Shown piece after piece: positions 29,901 through 37,089 of a stretch of 64,000 bases of DNA. The notes below the pieces were generated by a model, which worked only from the letters and a program-made list of their open reading frames with translations, made no database searches and had not been told where the DNA came from. The DNA is taken from positions 39,295 to 103,294 of the forward strand of contig CAYZTM010000012.1 in the NCBI GenBank assembly GCA_964481425.1, given 5' to 3'. A program made the translations under genes and the position numbers. How positions within the stretch are numbered: position 1 is the stretch's first letter; every line of letters starts with the position of its first letter. This DNA is from MKUN01 sp964481425. GTDB taxonomy: Bacteria; Bacteroidota; Bacteroidia; Chitinophagales; Chitinophagaceae.

Positions 29901-32900
29901 CCTACAATTACATCTTATACATGGACCTATAGCGGTACAGGTGCTACCATCACAGGTACTACCAACGCTATAACCATCGACTTCAGCAATACGGCTACAT
30001 CGGGCAACCTTACTGTAATAGCTAACAACTCATGCGGTGCTTCACTGGCAAGGGTAATGGCGATAACAGTTAACCCGCTGCCCAACCAGCCTGCTCCGTT
30101 CGTCACATTCACCAACCCTGTATGCCAGGGCCAGGCAGGTGTGATCTACGAAGTGCCTGATGATCCGACAGTGACCTACACATGGACCTACAGCGGTACA
30201 GGTGCTACTATCAGTGGCTCAGGTCACCTGATCAGCATCGACTTCAGCACTTCTGCTACATCGGGCAACCTTGATGTGACTGCAACCAATGCTTGTGGTA
30301 CTTCTATACCGCAGACGCTGGCCATAACAGTGAATCCGCTACCTGCTCAGCCGGGCGCTATCGGAGGTCCTGCTGCAGTATGCCAGGGTCAGAACGGTGT
30401 TAACTACACTGTGCCGCTCGATCCTACGGCTACATCTTACACATGGACCTACAGTGGCTCGGGTGCTACTATTACCGGTACTACCAACAGTGTGAACATT
30501 GACTTCAGTACGGTGGCTACTTCCGGTATCCTGAGCGTATGGGCTAATAATGGTTGCGGTACCTCACTGCTGGCTACTACAATGGCCATCACGGTTAACC
30601 CGCTGCCAATGCAGCCTGCTAACTTCACTACATCAAGTGATACGGTATGCCAGGGTCAGACAGGTGTGATGTACATCGTACCGAACGATCCTACTGTGAC
30701 CTACACATGGGCATACAGTGGTACAGGTGCTACCATCAATGGTACTACCAACAGTATAACCATCGACTTCAACAATACGGCTACAAGCGGTACGCTGACT
30801 GTAACGGCAACCAACGCTTGTGGTACTTCGGCTGCACGTACACTGAATATCACAGTGAACACATTGCCGAATAACCCGGGTGCAATTACAGGACCTAACC
30901 CTGTATGCCAGGGCCAGAACAACGTGGTATACTCAGTACCGGTTGATCCGACCGCTACATCTTATACATGGACCTACAGTGGTACAGGTGCCGTAATATC
31001 CGGCACAGGCAGCACAGTGAGCATCAACTTCAACAATACGGCTACCAGCGGTACGCTGACAGTTGTGGCGAACAATGCCTGCGGTACTTCACTGGGTAAC
31101 AGCACATTTGCAATAACAGTTAACCCGATACCTTCTCAGCCAAGCGCCATCACTGGTACGGCTACGGTATGCCAGGGCACTACCCAGTCATACTCTGTGA
31201 CCAATGTTCCGGGCGTTACTTATAACTGGAACTACAGCGGTACAGGTGTTACGATAACAGGTGCTCCGTCCAACACGGTTACACTTAACTTCAGCAACAT
31301 CGCTACTGCCGGTACACTGAGCGTTACTGCAACAACAATTTGCGGTACTTCTACGGCCAGCACACTGGCAATAACAGTGAACCCGCTGCCACAGGTTCCG
31401 GGCAACTTTACCATCGCTTCCGATTCGGTATGCCAGGGCCAGACCAACGTGGTTTACCAGGTGCCGCTTGACCTGACAGTTACTTATAACTGGACGTACA
31501 CAGGTACAGGTGCTACCATTACCGTGTTCGGCGGCAATACAGCAAATGTTGACTTCAGCAATACGGCCACTTCGGGCGACATACAGGTTACTGCTACCAA
31601 CGGTTGCGGTGTATCTGCTCCGCGCACCGTTTCGGTGACCGTTCACCCGCTGCCTGCTCAGCCTGGTGCATTTACGGTGAGCACACCGGTTGTATGCCAG
31701 GGCCAGACAGGTGTGGTTTACACAGTGCCTAACGATCCGACCGTATCTTACACATGGTCGTACAGCGGTACAGGTGTTACCATTCTGAACAGCAACGGCA
31801 ACACGGCAACGCTTGATTTCGCAAACAATGCAACATCAGGTACACTGAGCGTGACCGCTACCAATAACTGCGGTACTTCAGCAGCAACTACCACCAATAT
31901 CACGGTTAACCCGCTGCCGAACGAACCGCTGCCGTTCACTGCTTCTTCGGCTGATGTATGCCAGGGTCAGAACGCGGTTATCTATACCGTACCGCTCGAT
32001 CCTACGGTTACCTACAACTGGAACTACACAGGTTCAGGTGCTACTATCACAGGCGTAGGCAACAGCATCAGCATCGACTTCAGCACAACGGCTACATCAG
32101 GTACACTTAGTGTAACGGCTCAGAACGGTTGTGGTATTTCTTCAGCACAGAACGTGACCATCACGGTTCATCCGCTGCCAACACAACCGGGCGCCATCAC
32201 CGGCCCTGCGGTAGTATGCCAGGGTGATGACTACAACGTGTACAGCGTACCGTTCGATAGTTCAGTTACCTACACATGGACCTACTCAGGCTCAGGTGCT
32301 ACCATACTCGGCACAGGCAACCTGGTGACCATCAACTTCGATACACTGGCTACCTCAGGCGTACTGAGTGTAACAGCAACAAATAGCTGCGGTACTACTG
32401 CTGCAACTACATACTCGATAACAGTTAACCAACTGCCAAGGGTAACATCTTCACCGGTTAACGCAACGCTTTGTGCCGGTGGTGATACATCGTTCACAAT
32501 GACCGCTACCGGTACCGGCCTTACTTATCATTGGCAGGTGAATACCGGTACAGGCTTCAATGACCTTGTGGACAACGCTACCTACTCAGGTTCGGCTACT
32601 GCTACACTGCACCTCACTGCGGTTGACTCTGCAATGAACGGCTACCAGTACCGCGCTTACGTAACAGGTACATGCTACCCCGGCGATACTACAGGCGTGG
32701 CGCTGCTGACAGTGAATACAGCACCTGCCCTGGGCAGCCAGCCGGTTAATACCATAGTATGTGCAGGCAGCAATGCTACCTTCTCTGTAGCAGCCGTAGG
32801 TACAGCGCTCACTTACCAGTGGGAAATGAACGACGGTACAGGTTGGACCAATGTTCCTGCAGCTGCTCCGTACAGCGGTGTTAATTCGAACACACTGACC

Positions 32901-34532
32901 ATCACAGCGGCTACCGCTGCAATGAACGGCTACCAGTTCAGGCTCGATATCGCCGGTACATGTGCTCCTGCAATAACTACCAACGCCGCTACACTGAGCG
33001 TCAACTTCGCACCATATATTACCATACAACCGGCATCAAGCACTACTGCTTGCACTAATGCTCCTGCCGATATCTCTGTAACAGCGATCGGTGCAGGCCT
33101 GACCTATCAATGGCAGGTGGACAATGGTACCGGCTTCGCCAACATAACCAACTTCACACTTTACTCAGGTGTGAACACGGCTAACCTGCACATCAATGCT
33201 GTTGGTCCTACAATGGTTGGTTTCCAATACAGGGTGATAGTAAGTGGTACATGTACACCTCCGGATACTTCAGACGTATCTGTACTGGGTATCAATACCC
33301 AGGTACAATGGACAGGTCTTGTGAATACCAAGTGGTCAGAACCGGGTAACTGGGCATGCGGTGTGCTGCCAACAGCAACTACTGTAGTGACCATCACTAC
33401 TCCTGTTCCGAACATGCCTGAAATAGATATACCGACTGCGATATGCGATAGCCTGATCATTACTCCGGGTGCTAAGGTATCCTTCATAGGTACCGGCAAC
33501 GTACTCGAGATCAAGGGTAGCATCATCAACAACGGTACTTTCGATGCATCACTTGGTGAGGTGAAAGAAACAGGTAACGGCGTTCAGTCTATACCTGGCG
33601 GTGCTTACGCTATCATCAGGCTGAATGGTAACGGTGATAAGATGATAGAAGCCAACACTACTGTGACCACTAACCTCTTCCTGGTGAACGGTTACATGAC
33701 CATAGGCAACGCAGATCTTACCATCGCACCGTCTGCATCGATAATCGGCGGCAGTGATGCATCCTTCGTGGTGACTAACGGTACCGGTAAACTGGTTTAC
33801 ACCAACATCGGTATAGGTGGCCGCACAAGCGATGTACTCTTCCCGATGGGCTCAGACAACACATCGTATACGCCGATGAGCCTGAGCAACACTGAAAATG
33901 CACAGGACTTCATGGCTAACGTGCTCGACGGTATCTACACTTCATATACCAACAACATACCTTCTGGTCCGTCACTGACCGATAATGCAGTTGGTAAGAC
34001 ATGGGTTGTGGATCACTCTGGTTCGGGTACACCGAATGTTGCCCTCACCCTCCAGTGGAACGCAGTTGATGAGCTAACAGGCTTCGACAGGAACGCTTGC
34101 TACATGTCTCACTACATCGATCCGCTGTGGAATCCTGGTACTACAGGCCCTGCTTTCGGTTCAGGTCCGTACAGCGTGTCAATGACCGGTATCACAACAC
34201 TCTCACCGTTCGGTGTGGGTAGCGCCGGCAGCCCGCTTGTGGTTAACAATGTGAATGGTAATAATACCAACAACACCATCACATTGTACCCGAACCCTGT
34301 ATCAGGTTCAGAGATCTTCGTGAAATTTGAGAATGCACCTAAGGGTGACGTGATAGTTCGCATCATCGATATGATGGGCAAAGTGATCGCCCAGAACAAT
34401 GTGAACACAACACGCTTCCCTGGTGGTGTGATACCGGTTAAGATCGAAGACCTTGCCAGTGGTTCATACATGCTGCAGATGACTGATAAGAACAACAAAC
34501 CGATCCAGTCTATCAAGTTCAGCAAGCAATAA
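17907..34532 (+). CDS. Giant T9SS-exported surface protein with 55 PKD-like repeats
   Basis: About 5,541 residues from ATG 17907, chosen because it begins a classical signal peptide (cleavage after WDANA); ATG 17853 would add 18 residues. Residues about 33-4845 are 55 tandem PKD-like repeats of about 87 residues with consensus VCQGQTGVxYSV, YTWTYSGTGATI, ATSGTLSVTATNACGT, TLAITVNPLPT. Each has two Cys, probably a disulfide, except repeat 1, which lacks the second. Next come three Ig-like domains (4846-5132; YQWQVDNGTG, MNGYQYR), a beta-rich region (5133-5457; WSEPGNWACG), and a type A T9SS sorting domain (5458-5541; ITLYPNPVSG to SIKFSKQ). It is probably an elongated adhesin or cell-surface stalk; no enzymatic motif is seen. 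The reading frame is unbroken over 16.6 kb. Confidence 0.93.
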   Translation: MRTQLRSILPSRIFLLLVMLTSFAWDANAAVPITPVLVGNTTVCQNTTNTYTVSNVDPTTTSYSWAYTGTGVNFSGSGSSIDLTFTAAATSGDLTVTAYNVDGSSTSAPYSITVNPLPTLTGPLSGTAVLCANAGATNYTVAGDANVTTFHWSYSGTGVSFSNTSATGTNSFNFGPSATSGTISVYGSNACGNTSTVTYSVTVNPAAPTAFSITGSATACQGATGVTYSVPANANVSSYSWGYTGSGATISGNGTNTITVNFSNTATSGDITLTESNACGSASNTLSVSITDLPSLTGPVTGTSTLCAGDGATNFTATGGTGITTYHWSYSGTGVNFTNATATNTNSLDFTASATSGILSVYGTNTCGTTATVTYSITVNPAAPTAFSITGTASVCQGQTGVTYSVPANPNVTSYVWAYTGGGATITGNGTNSITVNYAANASSGNIQLTESNACGSVGPTTFAVTVTNTPTLTGPLSGTATVCQGTGPTTYTVAGGANITTYNWSYSGTGVTFSNATAANTNDLTFSGTATSGILSVYGTNACGTTSTVTYSITVNAAAPTAFSITGTANVCQGQNGVTFSVPNNPNVTSYAWSYSGTGANITGNNTNSITVNFGATATNGNITLTESNACGSTGPTTFAVTVGALPTLTGPVTGTATVCANAGSPVTYTATGGANITTYNWSYSGTGVTYSNTTGSNTNDLTFGPSATSGTLSVYGTNSCGTTSTITYSITVNPAAPTAFSITGTANVCPGQTGVTYSVPANANVTSYAWSYSGIGGSIVAGNNTNSITVNYAANATSGNITLTESNACGSVGPTTFAVTVGTAPTLTGPISGTASVCQGTGPTTYTVAGGAGITTYNWAYTGTGVAFSNATATGSNDLTFSANATSGTLSVYGTGTCGNTPTVTYAITVNPAAPTAFSITGTAAVCQGQTGVSYSVPANANVSNYNWVYSGTGATITGNNTNAITINFGATATGGTLTLTETNTCGSTNNTFTITVNPTPTLTGPMSGTATVCQSTGPTTYTVAGGANITSYTWSYSGTGVTYSNTTATGSNDLTFGATATSGILSVYGTNTCGTTSTVTYSITVNPAAPVAFSITGTSPVCQGQNGVAYSVPANANVTSFVWSYSGTGATITGNGTNAITMNFGATATGGTLTLVETNSCGTQNNTFVITVNPAASLSGPISGPATVCQSTGPTTYTAAGGTGITTYNWSYSGTGVTFSNATATNTNDLTFGANATSGILSVYGTGACGTTSTITYSITVNPAAPVAFVINGTSPVCQGQNGVVYSVPANPNVSTYSWVYSGTGATITGNGTNSITMNFGATATGGTLTLTETNTCGSTNGTFTIVVNPAATLTGPLSGTATVCQSTGPTTYTAAGGAGITTYNWSYSGTGVTFSNATATNTNDLTFGASATSGILSVYGTGSCGNTATLTYSITVNPAAPTAFSITGVSPVCQGQTGVAYSVPANANVTSFAWSYSGTGATITGNGTNAITMDFGATATGGTLTLVETNSCGTQTNTFVITVNGTPTLSGPISGNATVCQNDPPVTYTAGGGANITTYNWSYSGTGVTFSNATATNTNNFTFGPSATSGIITVTGTGTCGTTAPITYAVTVNPAAPTAFSITGVSPVCQGQTGVAYSVPANANVTSFTWTYSGTGASINNNNTNAITIDFGATATGGTLTLVETNSCGTQTNTFAITVNSTPTLTGPLSGSAAVCQNDPPVTYTAAGGAGITTYNWSYSGTGVTFSNATAANTNNFTFGPSATSGTITVTGTGTCGTTAPITYAVTVNPAAPAAFTINGNSNVCQSTTGNVYFVPSVVGVTYSWTYSGTGATINNNNTNSVSIDFNNAATSGTLTLVESNACGTQTNTFAITVGALPTLTGPLTGTNPVCQNVGAVTYTATGDANVTQFHWAYTGTGVSFSNTTAANNNSFNFGPSATSGTLSVYGTNSCGTTPTLTYAITVNPQAPNAFSITGSATVCQGQTAVSYSVPADPNVTTWTWSYSGTGITINNNNTNSINIDYSNTASSGTLTLVATNTCGTQTNTFDVTVNPLPTLTGPLSGTNPVCQNAGALTYTVAGGANITTYNWAYSGTGVTFSNATGTNTNSFNFGPSATSGTMTVSGTNGCGTTANVTLPITVNPSAPVAFSITGTSPVCVGQAGVSYSVPANVNVNTYTWSYSGTGATINGNGTNAITIDFSASATSGTLTLDETNFCGTTTNTYSITVTPIPSQPASITGTTTPCQGTTGNAYSVTADPNATTYTWTYSGTGTTINGNGTNSITIDFDNTATSGTLSVTVGNACGTSPAQTLALTMQPGAFQPGSFTTASTSVCAGGSANYVVPAVIGATYTWSYSGTGVTFSGPPSNAVTAIFANNATSGVISVTATTFCGTSAPRSIGVTVTPLPTTPAAFLSSSATVCQGQTGVNYSVAPDPNATSFSWSYSGTGATINGTTNAVTIDFANNATSGTLSVSSVNACGTSTALTMAITVNPLPTQPGAITGTASPCQGAVGVAYSVTNDPNITTYNWTYTGSGATITGTGNAITIDFSNTATSGTLSVTGTNSCGTSTASTYAISVSPLPTQPGNFTASTPTVCQGQTGVIYTVPNVAGNTYTWTYTGTGVTGLGSTTNTATLDFSATATSGTLSVTTTNACGTSTARTLAITVNGVPATPGAITGTNPVCAGANGVSYSVTNDPTATSYTWTYSGTGATITGTGNSVLITFANNATSGTLSVTANDACGSSTASTLAITVTPIPSQPSVITGTTPVCAGSVGNVYSVTNDPNATSYTWSYSGSGATITGTTNSVSIDFSNTATSGTLTVNAVNACGTSTARTLAITITPIPSQPGAFTAGTPTVCQGQTGVLYTVPNVAGVTYTWTYSGTGATINGTGNSVLVDFSNTATSGTLSVTATNACGTSTARTIDITVNPLPTAPGAITGTSPVCQGQNGVAFSVTNDPTVTYSWDYTGNGASITGSGNSILVNFANNATSGNIEVTATNACGTSAATTFAVTVNPLPTQPSVITGSVTACQGSVGNAYSVTNDPTITTYNWTYSGLGATITGTGNAVTVDFANNATSGTLSVTATNGCGTSTARTLAITMNPLPTQPGAISGPAAVCQSSNGNTYSVTNDPSVTYTWTYSGTGATINGTGSTITIDFNATATSGTLSVTATNGCGTSTATTYAITVNPLPTAPAAITGSATACQGSTANAYSVTNVAGTTYTWTYSGTGATITGNGSNAITIDFANNATSGTLSVTATTTCGTSSPTTLAITINPLPTQPGAITGASPVCQGQTGVAYSVTNDPTVTYTWTYSGTGATINGTTNAVTIDFSNTATSGVLSVTATNACGTSVATIKSITVNPLPAVPNTPSGPTSVCQNQNGVLYTVLNDPTVTSYTWSYSGTGASISSFGNNASINFSATATSGDITVTATNACGTSLPSAPLSVTVNTLPTTPGAITGTTPVCQGDFGVAYSVVNDPTVTYTWAYSGTGATITGNGTSTISINYANNATSGNLTVFATNACGTSSTSSFAVLVNPLPQQPAAFSVFTDSVCAGTSGVVYTVPNDPSVTYTWAYSGGGATINGSGNSVTVDYSLAATSGTLSVTATNACGTSTARTLNITIMPLPVTPGAITGTTPVCQGQSGVAYSVTNDPTVTYTWTYSGTGATINGTGNAITMDFGATATGGTLSVTATNSCGTSTASTFAIVVNPLPAPPSAITGTSPVCQGDLGVAYSVTNDPTVTYTWTYTGTGVTINGTTNAVTLDFSTTATSGTLSVTATNGCGTSLASNFSIQVNPLPAQPAAFITYSDTVCQGQNGVIYTVPNDPTVTYTWTYSGTGATIAGSGNSVALTFSNTATSGTLSVVANNGCGTSLPTTIDITVNPLPTTPGAITGTSPVCQGDVGVAYSVTNDPTVTYNWAYSGLNTTIVGSGNAITLSFGTNATSGTLSVTATNACGTSTASTFPITVNPLPLQPSVITGPTSVCQGQTGVSYQVLNDPTITSYTWTYSGTGATITGTTNAITIDFSNTATSGNLTVIANNSCGASLARVMAITVNPLPNQPAPFVTFTNPVCQGQAGVIYEVPDDPTVTYTWTYSGTGATISGSGHLISIDFSTSATSGNLDVTATNACGTSIPQTLAITVNPLPAQPGAIGGPAAVCQGQNGVNYTVPLDPTATSYTWTYSGSGATITGTTNSVNIDFSTVATSGILSVWANNGCGTSLLATTMAITVNPLPMQPANFTTSSDTVCQGQTGVMYIVPNDPTVTYTWAYSGTGATINGTTNSITIDFNNTATSGTLTVTATNACGTSAARTLNITVNTLPNNPGAITGPNPVCQGQNNVVYSVPVDPTATSYTWTYSGTGAVISGTGSTVSINFNNTATSGTLTVVANNACGTSLGNSTFAITVNPIPSQPSAITGTATVCQGTTQSYSVTNVPGVTYNWNYSGTGVTITGAPSNTVTLNFSNIATAGTLSVTATTICGTSTASTLAITVNPLPQVPGNFTIASDSVCQGQTNVVYQVPLDLTVTYNWTYTGTGATITVFGGNTANVDFSNTATSGDIQVTATNGCGVSAPRTVSVTVHPLPAQPGAFTVSTPVVCQGQTGVVYTVPNDPTVSYTWSYSGTGVTILNSNGNTATLDFANNATSGTLSVTATNNCGTSAATTTNITVNPLPNEPLPFTASSADVCQGQNAVIYTVPLDPTVTYNWNYTGSGATITGVGNSISIDFSTTATSGTLSVTAQNGCGISSAQNVTITVHPLPTQPGAITGPAVVCQGDDYNVYSVPFDSSVTYTWTYSGSGATILGTGNLVTINFDTLATSGVLSVTATNSCGTTAATTYSITVNQLPRVTSSPVNATLCAGGDTSFTMTATGTGLTYHWQVNTGTGFNDLVDNATYSGSATATLHLTAVDSAMNGYQYRAYVTGTCYPGDTTGVALLTVNTAPALGSQPVNTIVCAGSNATFSVAAVGTALTYQWEMNDGTGWTNVPAAAPYSGVNSNTLTITAATAAMNGYQFRLDIAGTCAPAITTNAATLSVNFAPYITIQPASSTTACTNAPADISVTAIGAGLTYQWQVDNGTGFANITNFTLYSGVNTANLHINAVGPTMVGFQYRVIVSGTCTPPDTSDVSVLGINTQVQWTGLVNTKWSEPGNWACGVLPTATTVVTITTPVPNMPEIDIPTAICDSLIITPGAKVSFIGTGNVLEIKGSIINNGTFDASLGEVKETGNGVQSIPGGAYAIIRLNGNGDKMIEANTTVTTNLFLVNGYMTIGNADLTIAPSASIIGGSDASFVVTNGTGKLVYTNIGIGGRTSDVLFPMGSDNTSYTPMSLSNTENAQDFMANVLDGIYTSYTNNIPSGPSLTDNAVGKTWVVDHSGSGTPNVALTLQWNAVDELTGFDRNACYMSHYIDPLWNPGTTGPAFGSGPYSVSMTGITTLSPFGVGSAGSPLVVNNVNGNNTNNTITLYPNPVSGSEIFVKFENAPKGDVIVRIIDMMGKVIAQNNVNTTRFPGGVIPVKIEDLASGSYMLQMTDKNNKPIQSIKFSKQ
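18003..32441 (+). repeat. Tandem array of 55 PKD-like repeat units (about 260 bp each)
   Basis: Counted from the translation, 55 units follow one another without spacer. Units 2-25 (18264-24611) alternate between two subtypes, one opening LTGPLSGTATVCQ and one opening AFSITGTxxVCQGQ, making twelve dimers of about 530 bp. Units 26-55 (24612-32441) are mostly one subtype opening QPGAITG. DNA identity between neighbours is high, with long shared blocks encoding TWTYSGTGATI. The copy number in an assembly of such an array may be wrong. Confidence 0.92.
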
Positions 34533-34552
34533 GCTCTTTAAGGGTTAATATA

Positions 34553-34590
34553 AAAACGTCCCGCTTTGGCGGGACGTTTTCTTTTTTGCA
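34553..34590 (+). terminator. Rho-independent terminator of the giant gene
   Basis: ACGTCCCGC (34556-34564) and GCGGGACGT (34569-34577) pair perfectly around a TTTG loop, extended by AAA/TTT, and are followed by TTTTCTTTTTT. It lies 20 bp after the stop codon. Confidence 0.9.
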
Positions 34591-34626
34591 GGGAAGCCGT
34601 AAAATTGTAATTTAGTACTTCGTACA

Positions 34627-34773
34627 ATGAGAGGTTGTCTATATATCATTGCAGTATTGCTCGTCATCGGCTGGATACTCGGCCTCGTCTGGTGGAATGC
34701 CGGTCACCTCATTTATGTCTTGCTGGTACTGGCTATTATTTCCCTGTTGTTAGGTATTATCCGGGGCAGGTAA
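34627..34773 (+). CDS. Small membrane protein, Lmo0937/DUF5670-like
   Basis: A 48-residue frame from ATG 34627 to TAA 34771. It begins MRGCLYIIAVLLVIGWILGL and continues with VWWNAGHLIYVLLVLAIIS and a basic end GIIRGR. The two hydrophobic helices separated by a short WNAGH turn, total length near 50 and the basic tail match the Lmo0937/DUF5670 family of tiny membrane proteins, whose function is unknown. It stands alone between the giant-gene terminator and the convergent response regulator. Confidence 0.72.
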   Translation: MRGCLYIIAVLLVIGWILGLVWWNAGHLIYVLLVLAIISLLLGIIRGR

Positions 34774-34797
34774 GCTCGGGCTTTACCCTTTTGTTAT

Positions 34798-35496
34798 TTA
34801 AAGGCCGGGTACGCTGAAGTGGTATCCTTTTCCTTTCAGGGTTATGATCTCGATATTTTTATCGGCAGCGAGATATTCCCTTAGTTTCCTGATGTACACG
34901 TCAAGGTTCCGTGAATTGAAGAATGAATCATCGCCCCATACCGCATGAAGCAGTTTTTTACGTTCCGTTGTTTTATTCACATTCAGGCAGAGTATGTTCA
35001 GTATTTCCGATTCCCTGCTTGATAACTTGAGTACACTATTGCCGACCCGTAGTTCGTACCGCATAGGGTAGAAGAGGTATTTCCCCAGTTGCACTTCTTC
35101 TATGGAATTGACGGCCTCACCTTCATTTGCTGTACTCAGGCGCAGCTGGTTTTCTATCCTTGCCATCAGCTCTTCCATGCTGAATGGCTTTTTCAGGTAG
35201 TCGGTCCCGCCTGATGAGAAGCCTTTGAGTATATCTTCTGTTTGGGTCTTGGCAGTCAGGAATATGATGGGTAGTTTGGGATACAGGTTGCGTATGCTGC
35301 TGCCCAGTGTATAGCCGTCAACATTAGGCAGCATAACATCGAGCACGCAGATATCGGGCGAAAAGGATTGAAGCAGCTCAATGACCCGGCCTCCGTCCTT
35401 TTTATGCAGCACTTCATAGTCCTTTAGCTCCAGTGTTTCCTTTACGATACGTGCAAGGAACTGTTCGTCTTCTATATAGAGTACCCTTTTCTTCAC
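34798..35496 (-). CDS. OmpR/PhoB-family response regulator
   Basis: 232 residues from GTG 35496. The receiver domain has the acidic pocket (E9, D10), phospho-acceptor D53 in VLDVMLPNVDGY, T81 and K103 (LKKPF); the C-terminal winged helix is of OmpR type (SRESEILNILCLNVNKTTER, RNLDVYIRKLREYL). The GTG overlaps the kinase stop (GTGA), so coupled translation is the best start; an ATG at 35532 would add 12 residues not part of the family. It pairs with the sensor kinase upstream; the divergent GLPGLI/receptor operon is a possible target (inference). Confidence 0.92.
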   Translation of the reverse strand: MKKRVLYIEDEQFLARIVKETLELKDYEVLHKKDGGRVIELLQSFSPDICVLDVMLPNVDGYTLGSSIRNLYPKLPIIFLTAKTQTEDILKGFSSGGTDYLKKPFSMEELMARIENQLRLSTANEGEAVNSIEEVQLGKYLFYPMRYELRVGNSVLKLSSRESEILNILCLNVNKTTERKKLLHAVWGDDSFFNSRNLDVYIRKLREYLAADKNIEIITLKGKGYHFSVPGL

Positions 35497-36962
35497 GCCG
35501 CGTCTTTTAGGAATGTAAGTGTAAAGATACATCCGCCTCCGGGCAGGTTGCTGGCGCTAATACTCCCGCCATGTTGTTCCATTACCTGTTTGGCATAGCT
35601 TAACCCAAGTCCATATCCTTTAATGTTGTGTTCGTCACCTGTAGGTACCCTGAAGAATTGCTCAAATATCTTATACCGGTATTCAGGTGGTATGCCGGGG
35701 CCATTGTCGGCTATACTGACCTGCACATGGCCATTGAGTGCTTTTACGGAAACATTTATCTCCGGAGAAGCACCGGCATATTTCAGGCTATTGTCCAGTA
35801 TATTGATGAGCACGCCCTGTATATGTAGCTTGTCCACTGTTGCGGTGAAACCATCGCCCTCATAGCTGTAGTTCACAATAGCGTTTTGCTGCTGGAACCG
35901 TATCTTCAGGATGTCTAATACCTCTGCTGTCAGTTGTTGCAGGTCTTCCTGCTTTTTGTGGAACATGATCTTGCCGTTCTCGAGCAGCCCCGTGTTAAGC
36001 GCCTGGTTGACGAGCAGGTCCAGCCGTTTCATTTCCATATTGGCCATCTCCAGGTATTCTTTTGTTTTCGTCTTGTCCTCTATCACATGGTAAGTGTCCA
36101 GCGCTTCCAGCGCCACTTTGATGGTTGATACAGGCGTTTTTAGTTCATGCGACATGTTGCTGATGAAGTCATTTTTGAGCATACTGAGAACCATCTGTTC
36201 TTTAAGGCTTCGATAAGCAAACCGGAATGCAAGCCCTGTTATCAGCAGCAGCACAATAGTGAACAATATTTGTGGTAGTACTTGCTTCAGCAGGTACCAG
36301 GAAAAATGACTGACTTCTACACCGTAGCTATTGGTGAAATACCCGCTTTTGATATAGAACCGCTTTTGGTCTCCGCCAATGCTTGTGTCCTCTGTCCATT
36401 TTATATTGAAGCCCCAGCCATTCTCTTTCATTTTCTGGCTGAACATTTTATTGAATAATGCTGTGTCATTTCTGAATAGGGTAGCATTATTTGAGTCTGC
36501 AAAAAATTTTAGTTTCTTATAAATAATGTTGATCACCTGTACATCGTTTCCCGGCAGTCTTGTTTTTATTGTGGCACTGCCTGCACTGTCATTCTCGGGT
36601 TTCCTGTATATCTGGGCAGAATCATTTAAGTTCAGCTCCTGCATCCGGAAGTAGCCGATGGCACTGCTGTTAGGCTTAACTTCCACCTTTACACCATGGC
36701 TTTCTTTTGCCATATCGATGTCCTCATAGCCATGGATATCCTCCGTCTCCACAGGCAGGCTATGCTTCATCAAGTGGCCTACAAGCAGCGAATCCGATAT
36801 TTTCCGTTGAGACTCGTCAAACTCCACAAAAAGCTGTTTCTGGAAATCTATGCGGGCGCTGCGGTATTGGGAGTAGAGCCAATAGCCCATGAAGGACAGC
36901 AGCAATAGCTGGCTGAAGAGCATCAGGTACTTTACCCTTTTGAGTTGATTCTCCTGCTTCAT
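35493..36962 (-). CDS. Two-component sensor histidine kinase
   Basis: 489 residues. Two membrane helices (about 12-31 and 229-250) flank a periplasmic sensor region of about 195 residues without a recognised fold. The kinase core has the H-box NMSHELKTPVSTIK with H272, N-box NILDNSLKYA, G1 box IADNGPGIPPEYR and G2 box GYGLGLSYAKQVMEQHGG. No HAMP or PAS domain is evident between the second helix and the H-box. Expected to phosphorylate the response regulator encoded immediately downstream with a 4-bp overlap. Confidence 0.94.
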   Translation of the reverse strand: MKQENQLKRVKYLMLFSQLLLLSFMGYWLYSQYRSARIDFQKQLFVEFDESQRKISDSLLVGHLMKHSLPVETEDIHGYEDIDMAKESHGVKVEVKPNSSAIGYFRMQELNLNDSAQIYRKPENDSAGSATIKTRLPGNDVQVINIIYKKLKFFADSNNATLFRNDTALFNKMFSQKMKENGWGFNIKWTEDTSIGGDQKRFYIKSGYFTNSYGVEVSHFSWYLLKQVLPQILFTIVLLLITGLAFRFAYRSLKEQMVLSMLKNDFISNMSHELKTPVSTIKVALEALDTYHVIEDKTKTKEYLEMANMEMKRLDLLVNQALNTGLLENGKIMFHKKQEDLQQLTAEVLDILKIRFQQQNAIVNYSYEGDGFTATVDKLHIQGVLINILDNSLKYAGASPEINVSVKALNGHVQVSIADNGPGIPPEYRYKIFEQFFRVPTGDEHNIKGYGLGLSYAKQVMEQHGGSISASNLPGGGCIFTLTFLKDAA

Positions 36963-37089
36963 TTATCACTCCCAAATTACGATTTAGCAATGGCATCGGC
37001 CTTGCTCTTAACCTTATTTAACCTTAATTCTCCTTGCATTAACCCGCTTACATGGCATAACCGGGTAATTTCGGTGCAAAACTACTACA

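Noticed and set aside
18003..32441. Regular repeats at about 260-bp spacing that could suggest a CRISPR-like or satellite array
   Set aside because: The repeats are in one open frame, encode PKD-like domains and have no short repeat/unique spacer structure.
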